Source of the DNA: Dermacentor variabilis
Taxonomy: Eukaryota; Arthropoda; Arachnida; Ixodida; Ixodidae
DNA length: 64,000 nucleotides
Reading direction: 5' to 3'
Assembly (NCBI RefSeq): GCF_050947875.1
Contig: NC_134569.1
Location: forward strand, 19,381,631 to 19,445,630
The notes under the pieces are model-generated. The model was not told the origin of the DNA, did not search any database, and saw nothing but the letters and a program-made list of their open reading frames with translations. Positions 36,578 to 48,660 of the stretch are shown in pieces. The first letter of the stretch is position 1. Every line of letters starts with the position of its first letter. A program made the position numbers and the translations under genes.

Positions 36578-38195
36578 CTACTTTGTATGCACACATAATT
36601 ACTTTTAGCTCTTTTTCAATTACAAGACAGTTACTAAGGTTAGTTAAACAAGGTATGCTCCTATGAGTCACTGCTCTGTGACATGATTGCCGTGTGGCTT
36701 CCTGTGTGTTTTTTTCTTTACATGGTAGCAGTAAAAAAGTAGCGTTTTAGCACGAAGGAGGTTTTTAATTTATTATGTGCATGAGAACGACATGAACTAT
36801 ATTCAGTTATTTTAAGAGGCAACCGCATTATTTTGTTCTTGTTATTCAAAAATAATGGCCGCTACTATCAGTCAAGCTAACATCACTCCAAAGAGTTCAT
36901 AATATTAGCCACCAGCAACTAAATTTTATAATATCCTGTGCCTAGCGACTACAATGTTATTTTCCCTGCCTTTCCTCTTCATTCTCTCTCTCACTTCCTT
37001 TTTGTAGCAGGTGATCGAAGTACCAAAGCGTGAAATCCACTTGTGAGGCAAAATTATTTCTGCATAGTGGGATATCCACATTATGAAAGGGCACCTCAGG
37101 AACAGCTAAGGGTGGTTGCATAATCGCTGAGTGACAGTCATGCAATTATACGCTTAAGATCAGTTGCATCCTGTAACATCATATGAGCAATTAAGATTTT
37201 CTTTCCTTCTGCTGAGTGATCTCGCACCAACTCGTTCATGTGTCATGGTATCGCAAACATTGCGGAATGATCAACATACATATCACTACAAAGAATCGCT
37301 AAAGTACTGCATTCAGGTATCACAGCGACCACTTCATTTATTTATAATGACGCCAAATGTCTTTTGTGAAGTGTTGAAATCGCAATGCAGCAAAAAAATT
37401 TAAATGATTGTCACAAACGGAGGGTGCGAATATTACACATTGTGCGTCCAACTGGTGCATACATTAATTTTATTGCATCACAAAGGCCACAGCACAAAGC
37501 CAAATGAGCGTCTACATTGAAAAAAAAAAAAATATATATATATATATATTGATCATCATTTATGACTGCGATACAACCACAGAATAAACAGACCTTAAAT
37601 TATATGTGTGCCATATGAGCACGTGTAAACAAGTAGCGGCTTGCAGACAATATGACGCACTATCTACACTATCCTCGTTCAGCCAGTACGTGCCTGGTGG
37701 TGACTTCGCTTGATCCCGCGGCCAATACCCACAGCAACCTTCAAGGAAACATGCTCTGCCGCCTTCTCGAGATGATGATGATGCTGCATCTGACAGCTCT
37801 GGTGGTTGGCTGTTGCCAATTGCGGGAACACAGTTTTGATTTCGTATCTGATTGTAATGCGCAGGCAATTTTCGGAACCATTTTTCGGAAAGAAGGTGCA
37901 TGTTAGATTAGTGCAAATACTATACGTGCAAAATGCAAGGCCGTTTCTGACTTAAGCTAAGAGAAATACATATGCATACTGAGAACTTTTCATTCAGAAT
38001 GAACAGATGCGAGAAAGTCAAACAATTGTACTAGTACTAATAGGAAAAATTTTAAAAAAAACCTACAGAACATGAACAATCATACTCAAGAAGTCTCACC
38101 AATACAGTTAGATGAAATGTGCTTGGAAGCAGTCGCCTGTTTTTTTTTCCTGCAACAGCGGGAGTATTAATGCAGAGCTCCCATCTCTCTTGCAG

Positions 38196-38314
38196 AGTTT
38201 GTCGAGGTGGTGGAAGGGAAGGTGACAGTGTGCCGCGACGCTGCCAAGGGTCGCTGTGCACGACCTCTGTGCAAGTACTACCATGTGCCGGCGCTGTCCC
38301 TGAGCCCGCTCTGA
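38196..38314 (+). CDS. mbl: mbl terminal coding exon: sixth CCCH finger and stop
   Basis: This exon begins after CATCTCTCTTGCAG| with two bases that complete a Glu codon, and ends at TGA (38312-38314). It encodes FVEVVEGKVTVCRDAAKGRC and then ARPLCKYYHVPALSLSPL. The finger is C-X7-C-X4-C-X3-H with all ligands intact. The 15-residue spacer between the last His of finger five and the first Cys of this one is close to the 16-residue spacer of fingers 3/4, and the spacer ends in the same VTV. The pair therefore looks like a duplicated muscleblind tandem-finger module. Only eight residues follow the last zinc ligand. GC content drops sharply after the stop. Confidence 0.92.
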
Positions 38315-38534
38315 CAGCGCCCCCCTAGTCAGGCTTGGGGGCCCCCCTGGTTGCTCGAGGCGCTGTGTTGACAAGACTACTCTTAAAACCCAGGGGAAGA
38401 AAGTGGCACACATGCCAGTCTGCAAAGTATTTGTTCTGTCAAGTTTTTTTTTTGCTTTGTTTGTTTGTTGTTTTCCAGATTTTTGACATACATACACACA
38501 CCACCACCACCACCATGAACATACACATTTATAA

Positions 38535-38565
<31 letters not shown>

Positions 38566-41141
38566 CTATATTTTTTGTAATATCTGTAAAGTGTTTATGT
38601 AGTGTTTTGTTTTGAGACAAACTTTTAAGGAAGGGCCGTTTTCAATCGCGCTTTTAAAGTGTCCTATGAATTGACAAATTTTTTAATGAATTGTTATAGC
38701 ACTTATTTGAACCCTTAGTGCAGACAATTTATGAGACATTTTAACATTGTATTTTTCATTGTGGGTGAATATCTGATTATATAGGCCACTACAAGATCAT
38801 GCGCTTAACAAATCTTGTTGTGTAAATACAAGTAATTAATAAGCAGGTTGCTTTTTTAATTGTAGTTTTAGTGATCATGGCTGAGCAGGCTACTGCTGTG
38901 TATAGCCAAAAATTTTTACCGCTGGTTCAGTAATAACGAGGATGAACAGTGCTGTCGTTATTGTGAAATTTTGTTGTTTGTGACTGACATGCCAAGACCA
39001 AAGTCTTTACAAACTTGAAACAAGGAAGGGGTGGACAAACCCACACCTATGCAAACATTACATCTCTGAAGCGCACTGTCTCTGCAGTAGCAAGGAACGG
39101 GAAACTTCCTGGAGTAAAATTTATGTGCGCTGCTTTCCTTGTTAGACTTGGCTGTTGTCTGTTCAGACTACCTTCTGGCGGAGCTTGTGCATTTTGTTCA
39201 CCGTTTTCTTTCATCGGTAGCATGGAGAACACTGTTTCCATAGGGGGAAAAGGTCTTTCTGAATGCAACTGTGGCCTTTAACCACTTTGCAAAGAACTTA
39301 GAGACTACAATGTGCAAGAGAGACACAGTGTTGAATTGAAACATCTTTTTGCACCCATAGTAGGCCTCAAGAACATGAATGGGTGCATTTATTTAATCTC
39401 TGATCAAACACACTCCGTTTTGAACAAATATTCTTTTTTGTCTCGACATGCGGCCACAAGGCTTGCTTCTCTGAGCAGGCCTTGGTTGTGACTTAAATGC
39501 CATTACTTAGACAGAGGCCTCCGGCCTTTTTGCCCACGGGGATGGTGCTAATCTAAGGACAGTGCTACTGGGCATGGTCCGAGACCATGCTAAGCAACAG
39601 GCCCAGCCATTGCCCACAAGGTCACACAAGCAGTAACACCAGAAAAGCTGTGCTATACCATAGACAGGGTGGGAGCGGTCCTTGTTATGTGGGGGTCTTC
39701 TCATCACACTGCTTGTGTACATAGGCGTATCCCATTCACTGTTCATTTTCGTCTTGGTAGCATGGAAACTTCATTGTCCTTGACATATAGCATATGCATG
39801 CGAGCAAAAGAGATATTGTACACCTATATTTTTATGCAAACACACACACACTTTACTGTTCTGTGCCATATTGTTTTCTTTTGTAACAGGTTTATATGAT
39901 TGCAAGTGTACTCTTTATCATATCATTGTTTTCAGTTTATGTATGTGCTTTTCTTTAATTTTAGAGTTGTTTTAGATGCTCTTGTGAAATCTGTGAGGTT
40001 GTTGCTGTCACAGGGAAGGGAGGTTTGTTGCTTTATACATTTCAATGTCCCGCATGAGTGCACTTATTTTTCTGGGCGCCCAAAGAGCAGCAGCACACCT
40101 AATGACAGGATTCCATCCTTTATTCAGTCCAGCTGTCCACGGCTGCATTTTGCCTGGCGTGAAAGGGAAGCTCGAAATGGGACCAAGTTTTGTCCTAGCC
40201 TGATGCAACCTGATTTGGCCGAGGAAAAGGGTCGTCCCAGTGTGGCACCTATTCAGGGGAAAAGCAGTCGTCCATTCTTCCTGGGAATCAAAACGTCCAA
40301 ATCAAAAGCCTCACTAGCAGTGCGTACTATGTGGCACCGTTTGATCCGCTTTTGCCCCCTCGCATCCACAGGATTTGAGGCTACTTGGGCCTCGTGCCAG
40401 TCAAAGTAGTCTCGAAAATGTCAGCGGACGAGTCCAGATCAAGTATAAGAAATGGAAAACCAAGCAACATCAGAGAAACAGTGCCTTTTTTTGTAATATG
40501 CAGGAGTCTTTGTCATTGCTATGCCTGGCTAACCCCCATTGTTGCAGATTTCCTTCACTACACAGTAGCAGGCTTTATTGAGTTCTCCTCCTTTGGGTAT
40601 ATGTGTGTGCACGTCTGGCTTGCAAGTTTTGTCTCAGAGCCTGTTCAAAGAAGTGAGCAGGCAGTGGTTTGGCTGTTGGGCTCATAGGCCAGTGGGGAAA
40701 ACTCGTCATACACCTGTACAGCCCCCCAACTCTTTGCTATAATGTGGTTGTCGGTGCTGTTTTGCTGGGTCAGAGGACTTCCTCGTAGCATCCTCGGGCC
40801 GTTGTTGTACTACTTTTGTGGAGTGGTGTTCAAGGGGCCGCACTTTGGATGGAGGGCGCCACACATAGGCGAGCGCCCTGCCATCGTGTGTTCAGGCTTC
40901 ATCACCTGGAAGGGCTGTCTAGTCGGGGCACGGGCTGCACTTCCCTTCTTCACGATGCCCCTTGTCAGAGGCAAACAACTTTCCTCTAACTTTATTAGTT
41001 GAGTGTAAAAAAAAGAATGTGATATCTTTTTATATATATATATTATATATATATATATTATATATATATTATATCGACATATATGAGAGAGAAAAGAAGA
41101 TACAGTTATGGCATAGCAATTTGTCGTCTACAAATTCAACA

Positions 41142-41188
41142 TGCCGCCGCCGCAGCCTCAGCAGCAGCAGCAGCCTCAGCAGCAGCCT
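41142..41188 (+). repeat. interrupted CCG/CAG trinucleotide tract in predicted mbl 3' UTR
   Basis: Four CCG-type units are followed by CAGCCTCAGCAGCAGCAGCA and more CAG units. On the - strand it would read as poly-Ala with Glu, which explains a long reverse ORF (41136-41498) that I do not consider a gene. Confidence 0.8.
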
Positions 41189-41452
41189 TTGGAAATATTT
41201 CCTTGGTGCTTTGCCTCGGCAGGCCGTCTAGGAAGCGCTTGCGCCCCATGCACTTTTTTGCTTGATGAGTGAATGTGTCCTCTGATGCTGATGAATGTCC
41301 ACTTTGTTGCAAGAGCAAGCTGGAATGAGCCAGCAGCCAGACGCTTGCCTCTCTGCTTTGGGCAGCCACAACGAAGTTGGCCGAGGGCGTGCCGTCCTCC
41401 TTTTTTCCACTCCCTTGTGCTTCAGTGTAGTTTGCTGTTTTTCTCATAGACA

Positions 41453-41458
41453 AATAAA
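41453..41458 (+). terminator. candidate mbl polyadenylation signal AATAAA
   Basis: This is the first AATAAA I found downstream of the mbl stop. It is followed within 30-50 bases by TTGCCTTTGTAATTG and a pyrimidine-rich, GT-containing stretch. Weaker variant signals may be used earlier. Confidence 0.45.
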
Positions 41459-41480
41459 GTTGCCTTTGTAATTGAGCTCT

Positions 41481-43185
41481 CCTCCTCTTGCGTTTCACTT
41501 TGCCTGGCTGTTATATAATATGTAATTAACAAGATATCCACAGTGCTTTCGGTGTCTTTCACTTCTTTCGTTGGCTTGCCTATTTGGAAAAGGTTTTAAT
41601 TTAAATGTAGCTGCAGATCAAGAATGCAGTGCCTGTCAGAATTAGTCAGTTGTCTCCAAAAAGCCATTGAAAAGAAAAGATATGTCTTATTACATGACTA
41701 TATCATGCGTTTTTTACTAATTCCACAAACAAACACCAAGTTCGCAAGCCCCTTATAAAAACTTATTGCTTGAACACGCAAACTTGTGTTGGATACAGCC
41801 CAGGCCAGGATAATGTAATGATTCTATTCTATTTTCTCTTTGTCTTTTGTTAGTGATATCATGGGCAAAGTGCCACATGAATCACTGACATCGGCTGGCC
41901 TTGAATGGCGGATAACACAGAATCGAGCAAAAGAAGATTTACATTATAGCGGCCCTGGCATGTCAGTTTCACCTGATAGTCTCGGTGTCTGTATAAAAAC
42001 ATGAACCTGACAGTGGACACCTTTAACACTTGGATCACTAATGGAACATTCAATTGGCTGCTTTCGAATGCTCTCTCAGTGCTGTTTAGATTCGGCTGAC
42101 CGAAATTGAGCACCCTGAACAGATTCGTGCAGATCATTCATAGAGCCACACTTAGCTTGGAGTGCTCGAAGGCACTCTCGCCTCGAGCTGGGAGTGTGAC
42201 CGAGATCCGACAATATTCCAATCGCGTGGCTAGTCAGATTGCTCTGAAAGCGGCATAATGTTTGGCTGGGTCAGGCATTTCCTGGCTCAAATCTCGAGAA
42301 AGCTCTGCATTGCTGCAAATAGAGTTAGAGTGCTATAGGAACCAGTCAAATGTGCCATTAATAAGATTCATAAAAGAAAACGCTGCGATTACTTTAGAGC
42401 ATAGAGGACATATAAAATCCAGTTTGAGAAAAAGAATGTTTATTTAGGAAGACAATGAGGTGTTGCTCCTAAGCAACGCTGGGCACTTGTGGTCCCTCTA
42501 CTGGAGAAATGCTCTGAAGCAGTTGGGGCTTGGCAGAAGACTCCAATGTATCTTCTATTTGGTGCAGTGGACAAACATGTCCAGATGTGCAGTACCTTGC
42601 ATCTGTTATGGCTGAATTCAGGTCAGTGGTTTATACAGTTGTACCGCATGTAGACTTTTTCTCAGGGCTACAGGTTGAGTGATCTGCTAGTTGCCTGCTG
42701 AATCCCTGAACAGATCGGGATGATTATCTCTAGGTCTCCTCACATAGTGCCAATAGGTGGTATCTCAGACGTGTACTTCGAGGGACCAAGCAGGTGCTGT
42801 ACAAATGTTGCCTGAGGTGTATAAAATCGTGGTCATTGAACTCCAAAACCTAATGCACGCTGGGAAATAAAAATGGTTTCTTATCTCGTTGGCGATTTAT
42901 TCATCTTTAAAAATGTTTGAAGAATAAGTACTTGAAATCTGCACAAGAAAGGGCAACAGTAATTCCTGGTGCAGCACATAATTAGCAATAAAATTTGCAA
43001 TAAATAGAACAGGCCATAATTTATAAGCTACTGCACCGGCTTCTTTTCCTTGCCTAACAATTGGCAAAAACGGATTTAAAAGTTTCAGGAAACGAGCTTC
43101 TGGAAATTGTTTTGGTCCACCAATTATGCAACATGTACAAAATCGAGGTTGATGAGAATAGATGCAACAGGCTTAACACACTAAA
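41481..43185. other. intergenic sequence, nothing recognised
   Basis: I see no domain-bearing ORF, RNA gene or clear repeat ends. Two short ORFs (41859-42137 on -, 42262-42447 on +) match nothing I know. Confidence 0.6.
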
Positions 43186-43189
43186 AGAT

Positions 43190-44760
43190 GCATGCAGGAT
43201 CAGACTCAAGCTTGATGCAGTGCCATTCTAACCTGGCACTCCCAGACAAATTCCTATTGCAAGGTGTTGTCCATAGAAAATTATATAAGCTGGAAGCTGA
43301 GGGACTCATTCATTGCAAATCAATATCTTGGTGCAGAAATTGCAGCGGTTAAAAAAAATCTTCAGGCTCTTGCCAACTGTGGGTCAATATCACAAACGGA
43401 AATTCAGGTTAGTTGGTCTTGCATAAATACAAGTAAATCACAGCGCATTATAGCAAAGGGACGAGTGCAGAAACAAGACGCAGAGGGTGCCGTGCGTGTC
43501 TCTTTTCTGCAGTGCTTTGCCTCTGATGCACTGATTTAACTATGTCAATGTCACCTACTTGCTTATTAAAGTTGTATTCCATGGATACCACATGCTGCCC
43601 ATCTTCAAAGTACTCGGCTTGCGGAGTACTTGCCACGACAGCCTCATTTCTAGATGCTGCCAAAATCTCTAGTTTTAAAACCTGACAACTTCCTTCCCAT
43701 GCCTTTTGGTCAATGCTGTTTCTGTCACCTACCATGTGGCATCGCATCATTGCCCTCAGTATTTAGAGGCATGACAATTGTAAAGGCTGCTGAAGCAGCA
43801 GCAAGACCAAGCATTCGTGCTGTTTACGCAGTCCTTGACCCAAGATGTTATCAAATTTGGAGATTTGAACAAGCCCTTTATGAGCGAGATGGACGCCAGC
43901 AGTGTTGGCATTGCAGTTATGTTCCTGGAAGCAGGCCTGTCTCTTACGTCGGAAGGGTGCAGACTCGGTCAGAGCAGCATCATGCAGTCAGTGAGTGGGA
44001 GTGCCTGGCAGTGGACAAGTTTGTCCTACTTTGGATTCAAATATTAAAATTCACTGCAACCACACATCACGGTCCAGGATTTGGCACAGAATAAGCTTCA
44101 CCTAGAGTCAAGTAGTGGGTTCTTTAGCTGCAAAGATTCAACTGTAAAATTAAATGTTGAAGGAGACTTGCAAATGTTCAGCAGATGCTTTCGACAGAAC
44201 CCTTCTTCAATGTAAAGTGACAGCATGCTTAAAAGTATTTCCCATAGCTGCATCAGAGCTTGAGCCACTGATCAGCTTTAAAATTGCCTCGGTGGTGAAT
44301 GCTGCTCTCTTGAGTGACTCAGGTCAGCTTATCGATTTCAAAAAATCGCAATGCACTGTTGTCAACACTGAAAGTGGTTGCACAAGAGACAGATCCTCCA
44401 AGCACCGACCCTTATAAACATCATATGAGTGTATTGGCTGAGATGACAGAACTGGAAGCCGGTGGACTACTGGTTCAGTGCAGAAGCAACAGGATGGCAC
44501 CACAATTCCAAAATCAGCCTCGGCACCTTGTGCTTAAAATGGCACATGACCACCTTATTGGAGGCCATGCAGGCTTTTTTGAGACACTGAAGCACATCTC
44601 AGTCTAGTTTGTGTGAGCTTGGGATTCGGACTGATTGTGTCCAAGTATGTGCAATGCTCTGTTCTCTGCCAAAACACTATTGCTCGTTACCAGAAGCCTG
44701 AAGGTCACATAAGTAGTTAGTGGGCCACAGCTCTCATTGAAGAACTGAGCATTGGCATTG
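43190..44760 (+). pseudogene. degenerate Ty3/gypsy-type pol (RT, RNase H, integrase fragment)
   Basis: In several frames, in the usual pol order, there are pieces of one polyprotein: KLEAEGLI upstream of the RT (about 43285), the RT motif LPCGIASLPSVFRG (about 43735-43775), an RNase H-like start KPFMSEMDASSVGIAV (about 43872-43920) with ERECLA-like SEWECLAVDKF (about 43995-44030), and an integrase H2C2-like start MAHDHLIGGHAGFFETLKHI (about 44540-44605). Frameshifts and stops separate them, and the YxDD region is not visible. No protease or flanking LTRs could be defined. It is a dead Ty3/gypsy element. Confidence 0.7.
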
Positions 44761-46611
44761 TGGGATCTCGATCTGTCACCAACACCTCTTGATCATAAGT
44801 TTTAAAGTGAAACTTTCTTTGCCTAGTTCCCCTTTTCCCTCATCCTGGTTTCCTCTGTTTGTTGTTTGGTATCTTGCCAAAAAGACCAATTCCAGATGAG
44901 CCTAGTAAACTAGGCTGATCTTGAAGATAGCGATCAGAACTAGGCCCATCCCAGAGATATCTTGTTTTGATGAGGGTATTAATGTGGGTTGATCCTGCAG
45001 GCAGTGCAATCCTGATGATGCTATTGTATGGAAGTCTCTTATGTGTAGCATGTAGAGCTAGCTCTCTGGTTTTAGCATCGGTGTCTAGCCGAGTAGACAT
45101 AGTGGGATTGGTTCGCCACAGCTGTGGCACTGAAAGGGAAAGCATGAAAAACATTCCTGGGAAAAAAGAATATTTACAAAGGACAATCCTAATTAGACTC
45201 AATGGGAGGCCTCCATGGTTGTGTTGATCATGTGGTGGGAGTCAATGATCAATGGTGGGTTTTATCAGATGTGTTGAAGTGTTAAACATGCATCGCCATG
45301 TTTAATACTTCTCTGTACATGAACCACTGCTCACAATTCTTCTCTGACAGTTCTCTACTTGCAAAACATTGCATTAGCATCAGACAGGACAAGCAAGTGG
45401 TGCACAAAAGCACAAAAAAGCTTTGTTGGTCTTTGCCACTTGCTTGTCTTTTGCACCATTCCCTTCAAGGAAGTCGCCTTACCAACCGCTCAGATTTAGA
45501 CCTTAGTGCAATGCATTAGCTTACATCACATTGCTGCATCCACATTGCTGCATCCACATTGCATACCATGACACCATGTGATCTTCTGTATTTAAGCACA
45601 AAGGGCATAAATAATCACATAAGTTGACAATAAACTATATTGAATTCATCATGCGTCTCTTTGCAGAGGGATTACAACTAAAAAAAGCACTAAAAAAAGA
45701 AGGATCCAAATGCATCGGATCTGCCATATTTTTTGTTATCATTATTATTATTTTTTGTGATTGACAAGTTCACATTTTCCTAACACTTTTCTATGCGAAT
45801 GGGAACAAGCAAGAAGATTTTGGAAGGTATGCATGTCGTGCCCAAGTTTTTTGCCATTGCAATGCAGCTGTGGCTATCACAAATGGCAATTGCAAGATGT
45901 TTGTCATGAGGGGCAGCATTCATACACACTAGGGCATCAAGGGCACTGTACTAGAGTGTTCTAGAATGAGGTCGAGTGGGCTGGACGGCGCTCTCCCCTT
46001 CCGCGTGTGGAAAAATTGTGCGAGGTTGCTGCAAGCGAACTGGATTGCGATGTAGATGCACTTTGCAGCATATTCAATGTACTTCCGCTGTGAGCGCCGA
46101 GGTCGATTGCACATTGTACGCTCTTAAAATTTATTTCAACTGCAAATTTATGTTTACGCTATTGTGCCAAACATATATATTTGAGGCATGGATTATACAA
46201 CTGAACGTTTTCAATTTTGCTGTCGTTATGAAGTACATTGTCTGATAGCAAGCGAGAGTGCTTTGCGTGGATGCAGTTTTAGTTTTTGTTGTGGAGAACT
46301 TGCACAGTACATTTTCTTAAATGTTGTTATATGCTTTGGTGCGCCCGTGGCTCTTGCCGGGTGTTACCAATTGTAATTTTAGCTCGATGCACGAATTGAA
46401 TGTGTCTAAACGTAACACATAATTTTCTCACAGCAGCCGCCAATCTGCAACATGAAGCTACGTAATGTTTCACGCCCGCTTCTTGTTGGTGGAATATTAG
46501 AGTACGGACAATAATTGAAGAAAACAATATTATAGTGAAATAGACCAGGTTAAGTGCATGACACGAATAGGAACAAACGACTATACTCCTCGGTAAATGA
46601 AATTCATGACG
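44761..46611. other. intergenic sequence with a weak hairpin
   Basis: No gene is recognised. A reverse ORF (44840-45202, 120 codons) has no known domain. A hairpin with CAAGCAAGTGG arms lies near 45384-45447 and CATTGCTGCATCCA is repeated in tandem near 45528-45560. Confidence 0.5.
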
Positions 46612-46705
46612 TATCATTATCATCATCAGCCTGTTTTATGTTCACTGCAGGATGAAGGCCTCTCCCTGCGATCTCCAATTACACCTGTCCTGCGCCAACC
46701 GAAAA
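46612..46705 (-). mobile_element. 3' terminal fragment of an RTE-like LINE
   Basis: Read on the - strand the fragment has GGAGATCGCAGGGAGAGGCC, CCTGCAGTG and then GGCTGATGATGAT. These match in order the 3' end of the RTE insertion at 53649-54360 (GGGAGAGACCTTTGCCCTGC and GGCTGATGATGATG). It is a short 5'-truncated copy with no coding part. Confidence 0.65.
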
Positions 46706-47559
46706 ATTATCAGATACTCTAAATGCACTAATTTAAAAAGTGATAACTTTCGATTGGAATAAGCGTGTTCGCAGTAACAAACGCGGCACCACCATGGGAG
46801 CGCACACGGCAGCTTTGTCCGACAGCCTGTGGCTGAAGCCTTATCATGGATGGAACTAGAATGTGCACCAATCTAGTATACGCTAGATGGAACCGAGCCC
46901 AAATGTACCAACGGGCTTTCTGAGAGAAGGAATCATGGCACTGATTGGATGCTAATATGGACAACAGTTTTAAGAAAAAAGGATATTGCCTACTTACACT
47001 CAGACTGAATCAGGGCGGGGCGACTGGGAAGTAAAGACCAATATAATCTCCATGACTGGTCTGGCAGCCTTCAATGTGCCAGCATGTGAAATGATGTAGA
47101 AACATACAAGTCTCATCTAATGCCATTTGCTATTCAGATCGTATGCAATTCCTGAATTCACTGTTAGATATGATCGAATAGTTGTTTCTGTTCGAGTGTA
47201 ATGCATAACAGCATTTTGAATTCTCAAGTGCATGCCCAATGCTAGTGAGGACTGTTCCAAATGATTCTGCTGCTGGCGAGTTGCAGACGAATTGCACAGA
47301 GGCCCACCAGTTCCTGAGCGAATTACCGAACGGGTTTTGCAACTTCTGCGTAACACGCCCCGTTTCGGGTCAGCCTGTAAATCTGTTAACTTGACTCGGG
47401 CAAGGAAATTTTGTTTTTGGACAGTCTCGCAATTTTTGCATCCCATTAAAATTTAGTGGTGCATGTTGTAGCACACTTAGCTCCTCCAATAAACAAAGCA
47501 AATCAGTATATATCTCCACGTGCACGTGAGGAGTGCCATTCCTTTAACTGCTTTAATAT
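46706..47559. other. intergenic sequence, nothing recognised
   Basis: Reverse ORFs at 46728-46964 and 47117-47446 show no domains I recognise and are taken as chance. Confidence 0.5.
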
Positions 47560-47990
47560 TGTTACAAGTCCTCGAACCCATTCAAAATCATTTTTTGTAT
47601 TTTCCAATTATTCTTGTTCAGCCAGTGTAACACTTATGAAAACATTAGATCTTCCTTACCTTTCCTTACACCATCATATTTCTCATTCATGCCTCTTTCA
47701 CAATATATATCTTGCCAATGAAACTCTAAAAGCAATCACTGCCACTTTGCATCCTGCACGGACCACCGGTTTAAAGTTGGCATGCCAAGCTGCAGGACTA
47801 ATCTTTATTTTGATTCATTTGTTCCAAAGACTAGTCCGGACTGGAACCACCTTCCCGCCTCCATCATACCCAAAGCCTTCAAGTCTGCTCTATACGATCA
47901 TTTTCATTAATCTGCCTACTACACATCTAGTCTTGTCTATCATCCACTCTTCTCTGTAAATGCCGAACAGCCCCGAGAGTAAATAAATTA
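47560..47990 (+). pseudogene. 5'-truncated CR1/Jockey-like LINE, RT C-terminal end
   Basis: One frame gives SNYSCSASVTLMKTLDLPYL and LFHNIYLANETLKA; after a frameshift near 47770 another gives FVPKTSPDWNHLPASI and AFKSALYDHFH followed by a stop (47907-47909 region). The motif around TSxDWNxLP and the final ALYxHF are typical of the C-terminal end of CR1/L2/Jockey-group reverse transcriptases. The sequence ends in an A/T-rich tail (TAAATAAATTAAATTAAA). Only the terminal part is present, and it is frameshifted. Confidence 0.72.
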
Positions 47991-48660
47991 AATTAAAAGA
48001 TGTTTTGTAAAATCTGTTGTTCACTTGCACTATGAATACAAGTTCCTAAGAAGTACTTAATAGGTTTGATTCTTTAATGGAATCAAACTTTAACGTCCAT
48101 TAACGTTTAACGTCTTGACTTCAAACGTCCATTAAAGAATTCTTTAATGGACCTGAAATCTGAAAAGCAGGCATTGATACGATTGGCCAACAAGGGCAGT
48201 GACCTTCAAAGCTCTCCTGCTTTCCTGAGATGAATCGCTTTGACTTGGTGAAGTTAACAGTACTTCCTAACAGTATCACCCAGATGGCTATGAGGCCCGA
48301 CATGGACTTCGACGTGCAAACAAAGGAGCTCACTTCAAGGCAACATCAACTGCCACCTCCATGGAAGCAGTAACGATCACGAAGAGAAGTTTCCTGACCC
48401 TGGCAAGTGGACCATCAGAGAGAAGCCACCAATTGACGAAAGCGGCCAACGTCAAGGACTCCCATGGGAACTGCGTCAACTTCAAATTCCCAAATTGCCA
48501 TGTGGTTGCCTTGTATGTGGGGGCGATCACACAACATTGGAGGCGGAGTACAGAGGAACAGTGCGACGTCATGGGAGGGATTTTTCAGACGGTTCCACGA
48601 CTGGGATTGGCTGAGACACAGTCATCAGACACCCTAGTCTAGTCACCTAGAGAAATGAAC

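Larger units (their letters stand above)
30898..38195. other. mbl intron separating the two C-terminal fingers
   Basis: This 7.3 kb intron splits the C-terminal finger pair. It holds a TA-flanked element (31282-32213), a large palindrome (33728-34129), a partial element near 34480, an inverted repeat pair (35353-36577), and TA and poly-A tracts near 37520-37550. The ORF at 32622-32957 (111 codons) has no domain I recognise. Confidence 0.75.
6110..38314 (+). other. mbl: muscleblind-like (mbl/MBNL) gene, 3' portion, seven coding exons
   Basis: Muscleblind proteins are CCCH zinc-finger RNA-binding regulators of alternative splicing, RNA localisation and stability that recognise YGCY motifs. Seven exons on the + strand join in one frame (about 310 codons). 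The exon 1/2 boundary gives RTDRLE-VCRE, as at the start of MBNL finger 3. Junction phases are 0,0,0,1,0,1 and each matches its partner; all introns are GT-AG. The order is linker, fingers 3/4, KKRPR segment, KRPALDK segment, Ala/Val segment, then an extra CCCH pair ending in TGA. Exons for fingers 1/2 and the start codon are not in the window. Introns are 1.7, 4.9, 10.4, 2.5, 4.5 and 7.3 kb. Alternative exons are likely from the family's behaviour but not proven here. Family identity is near certain; the complete exon set is not. Confidence 0.93.
38315..41480 (+). other. mbl: predicted mbl 3' untranslated region
   Basis: The sequence after the stop has no exon I recognise. The first canonical AATAAA on the + strand is at 41453-41458, followed by a GT/T-rich stretch, so a 3.1 kb UTR is proposed. 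It holds CCACCA and TA repeats (38497-38575), a longer TA tract (41031-41076) and a CCG/CAG run (41142-41188). Long 3' UTRs are usual for this family. The 169-codon ORF at 39900-40409 has no known domain and is probably chance. Confidence 0.45.

Noticed and set aside
39900..40409. 169-codon ORF in the predicted mbl 3' UTR
   Set aside because: No recognisable domain, no repeated motif, no splice support; expected occasionally by chance.
41136..41498. 120-codon reverse ORF rich in Ala/Glu
   Set aside because: Its Ala part is the CAG/CCG tract read in reverse; no known domain in the rest.
47456..47959. Single 167-codon ORF taken as a host gene
   Set aside because: Two different frames of this region match the C-terminal end of a CR1/Jockey-group reverse transcriptase, so it is a frameshifted LINE fragment.
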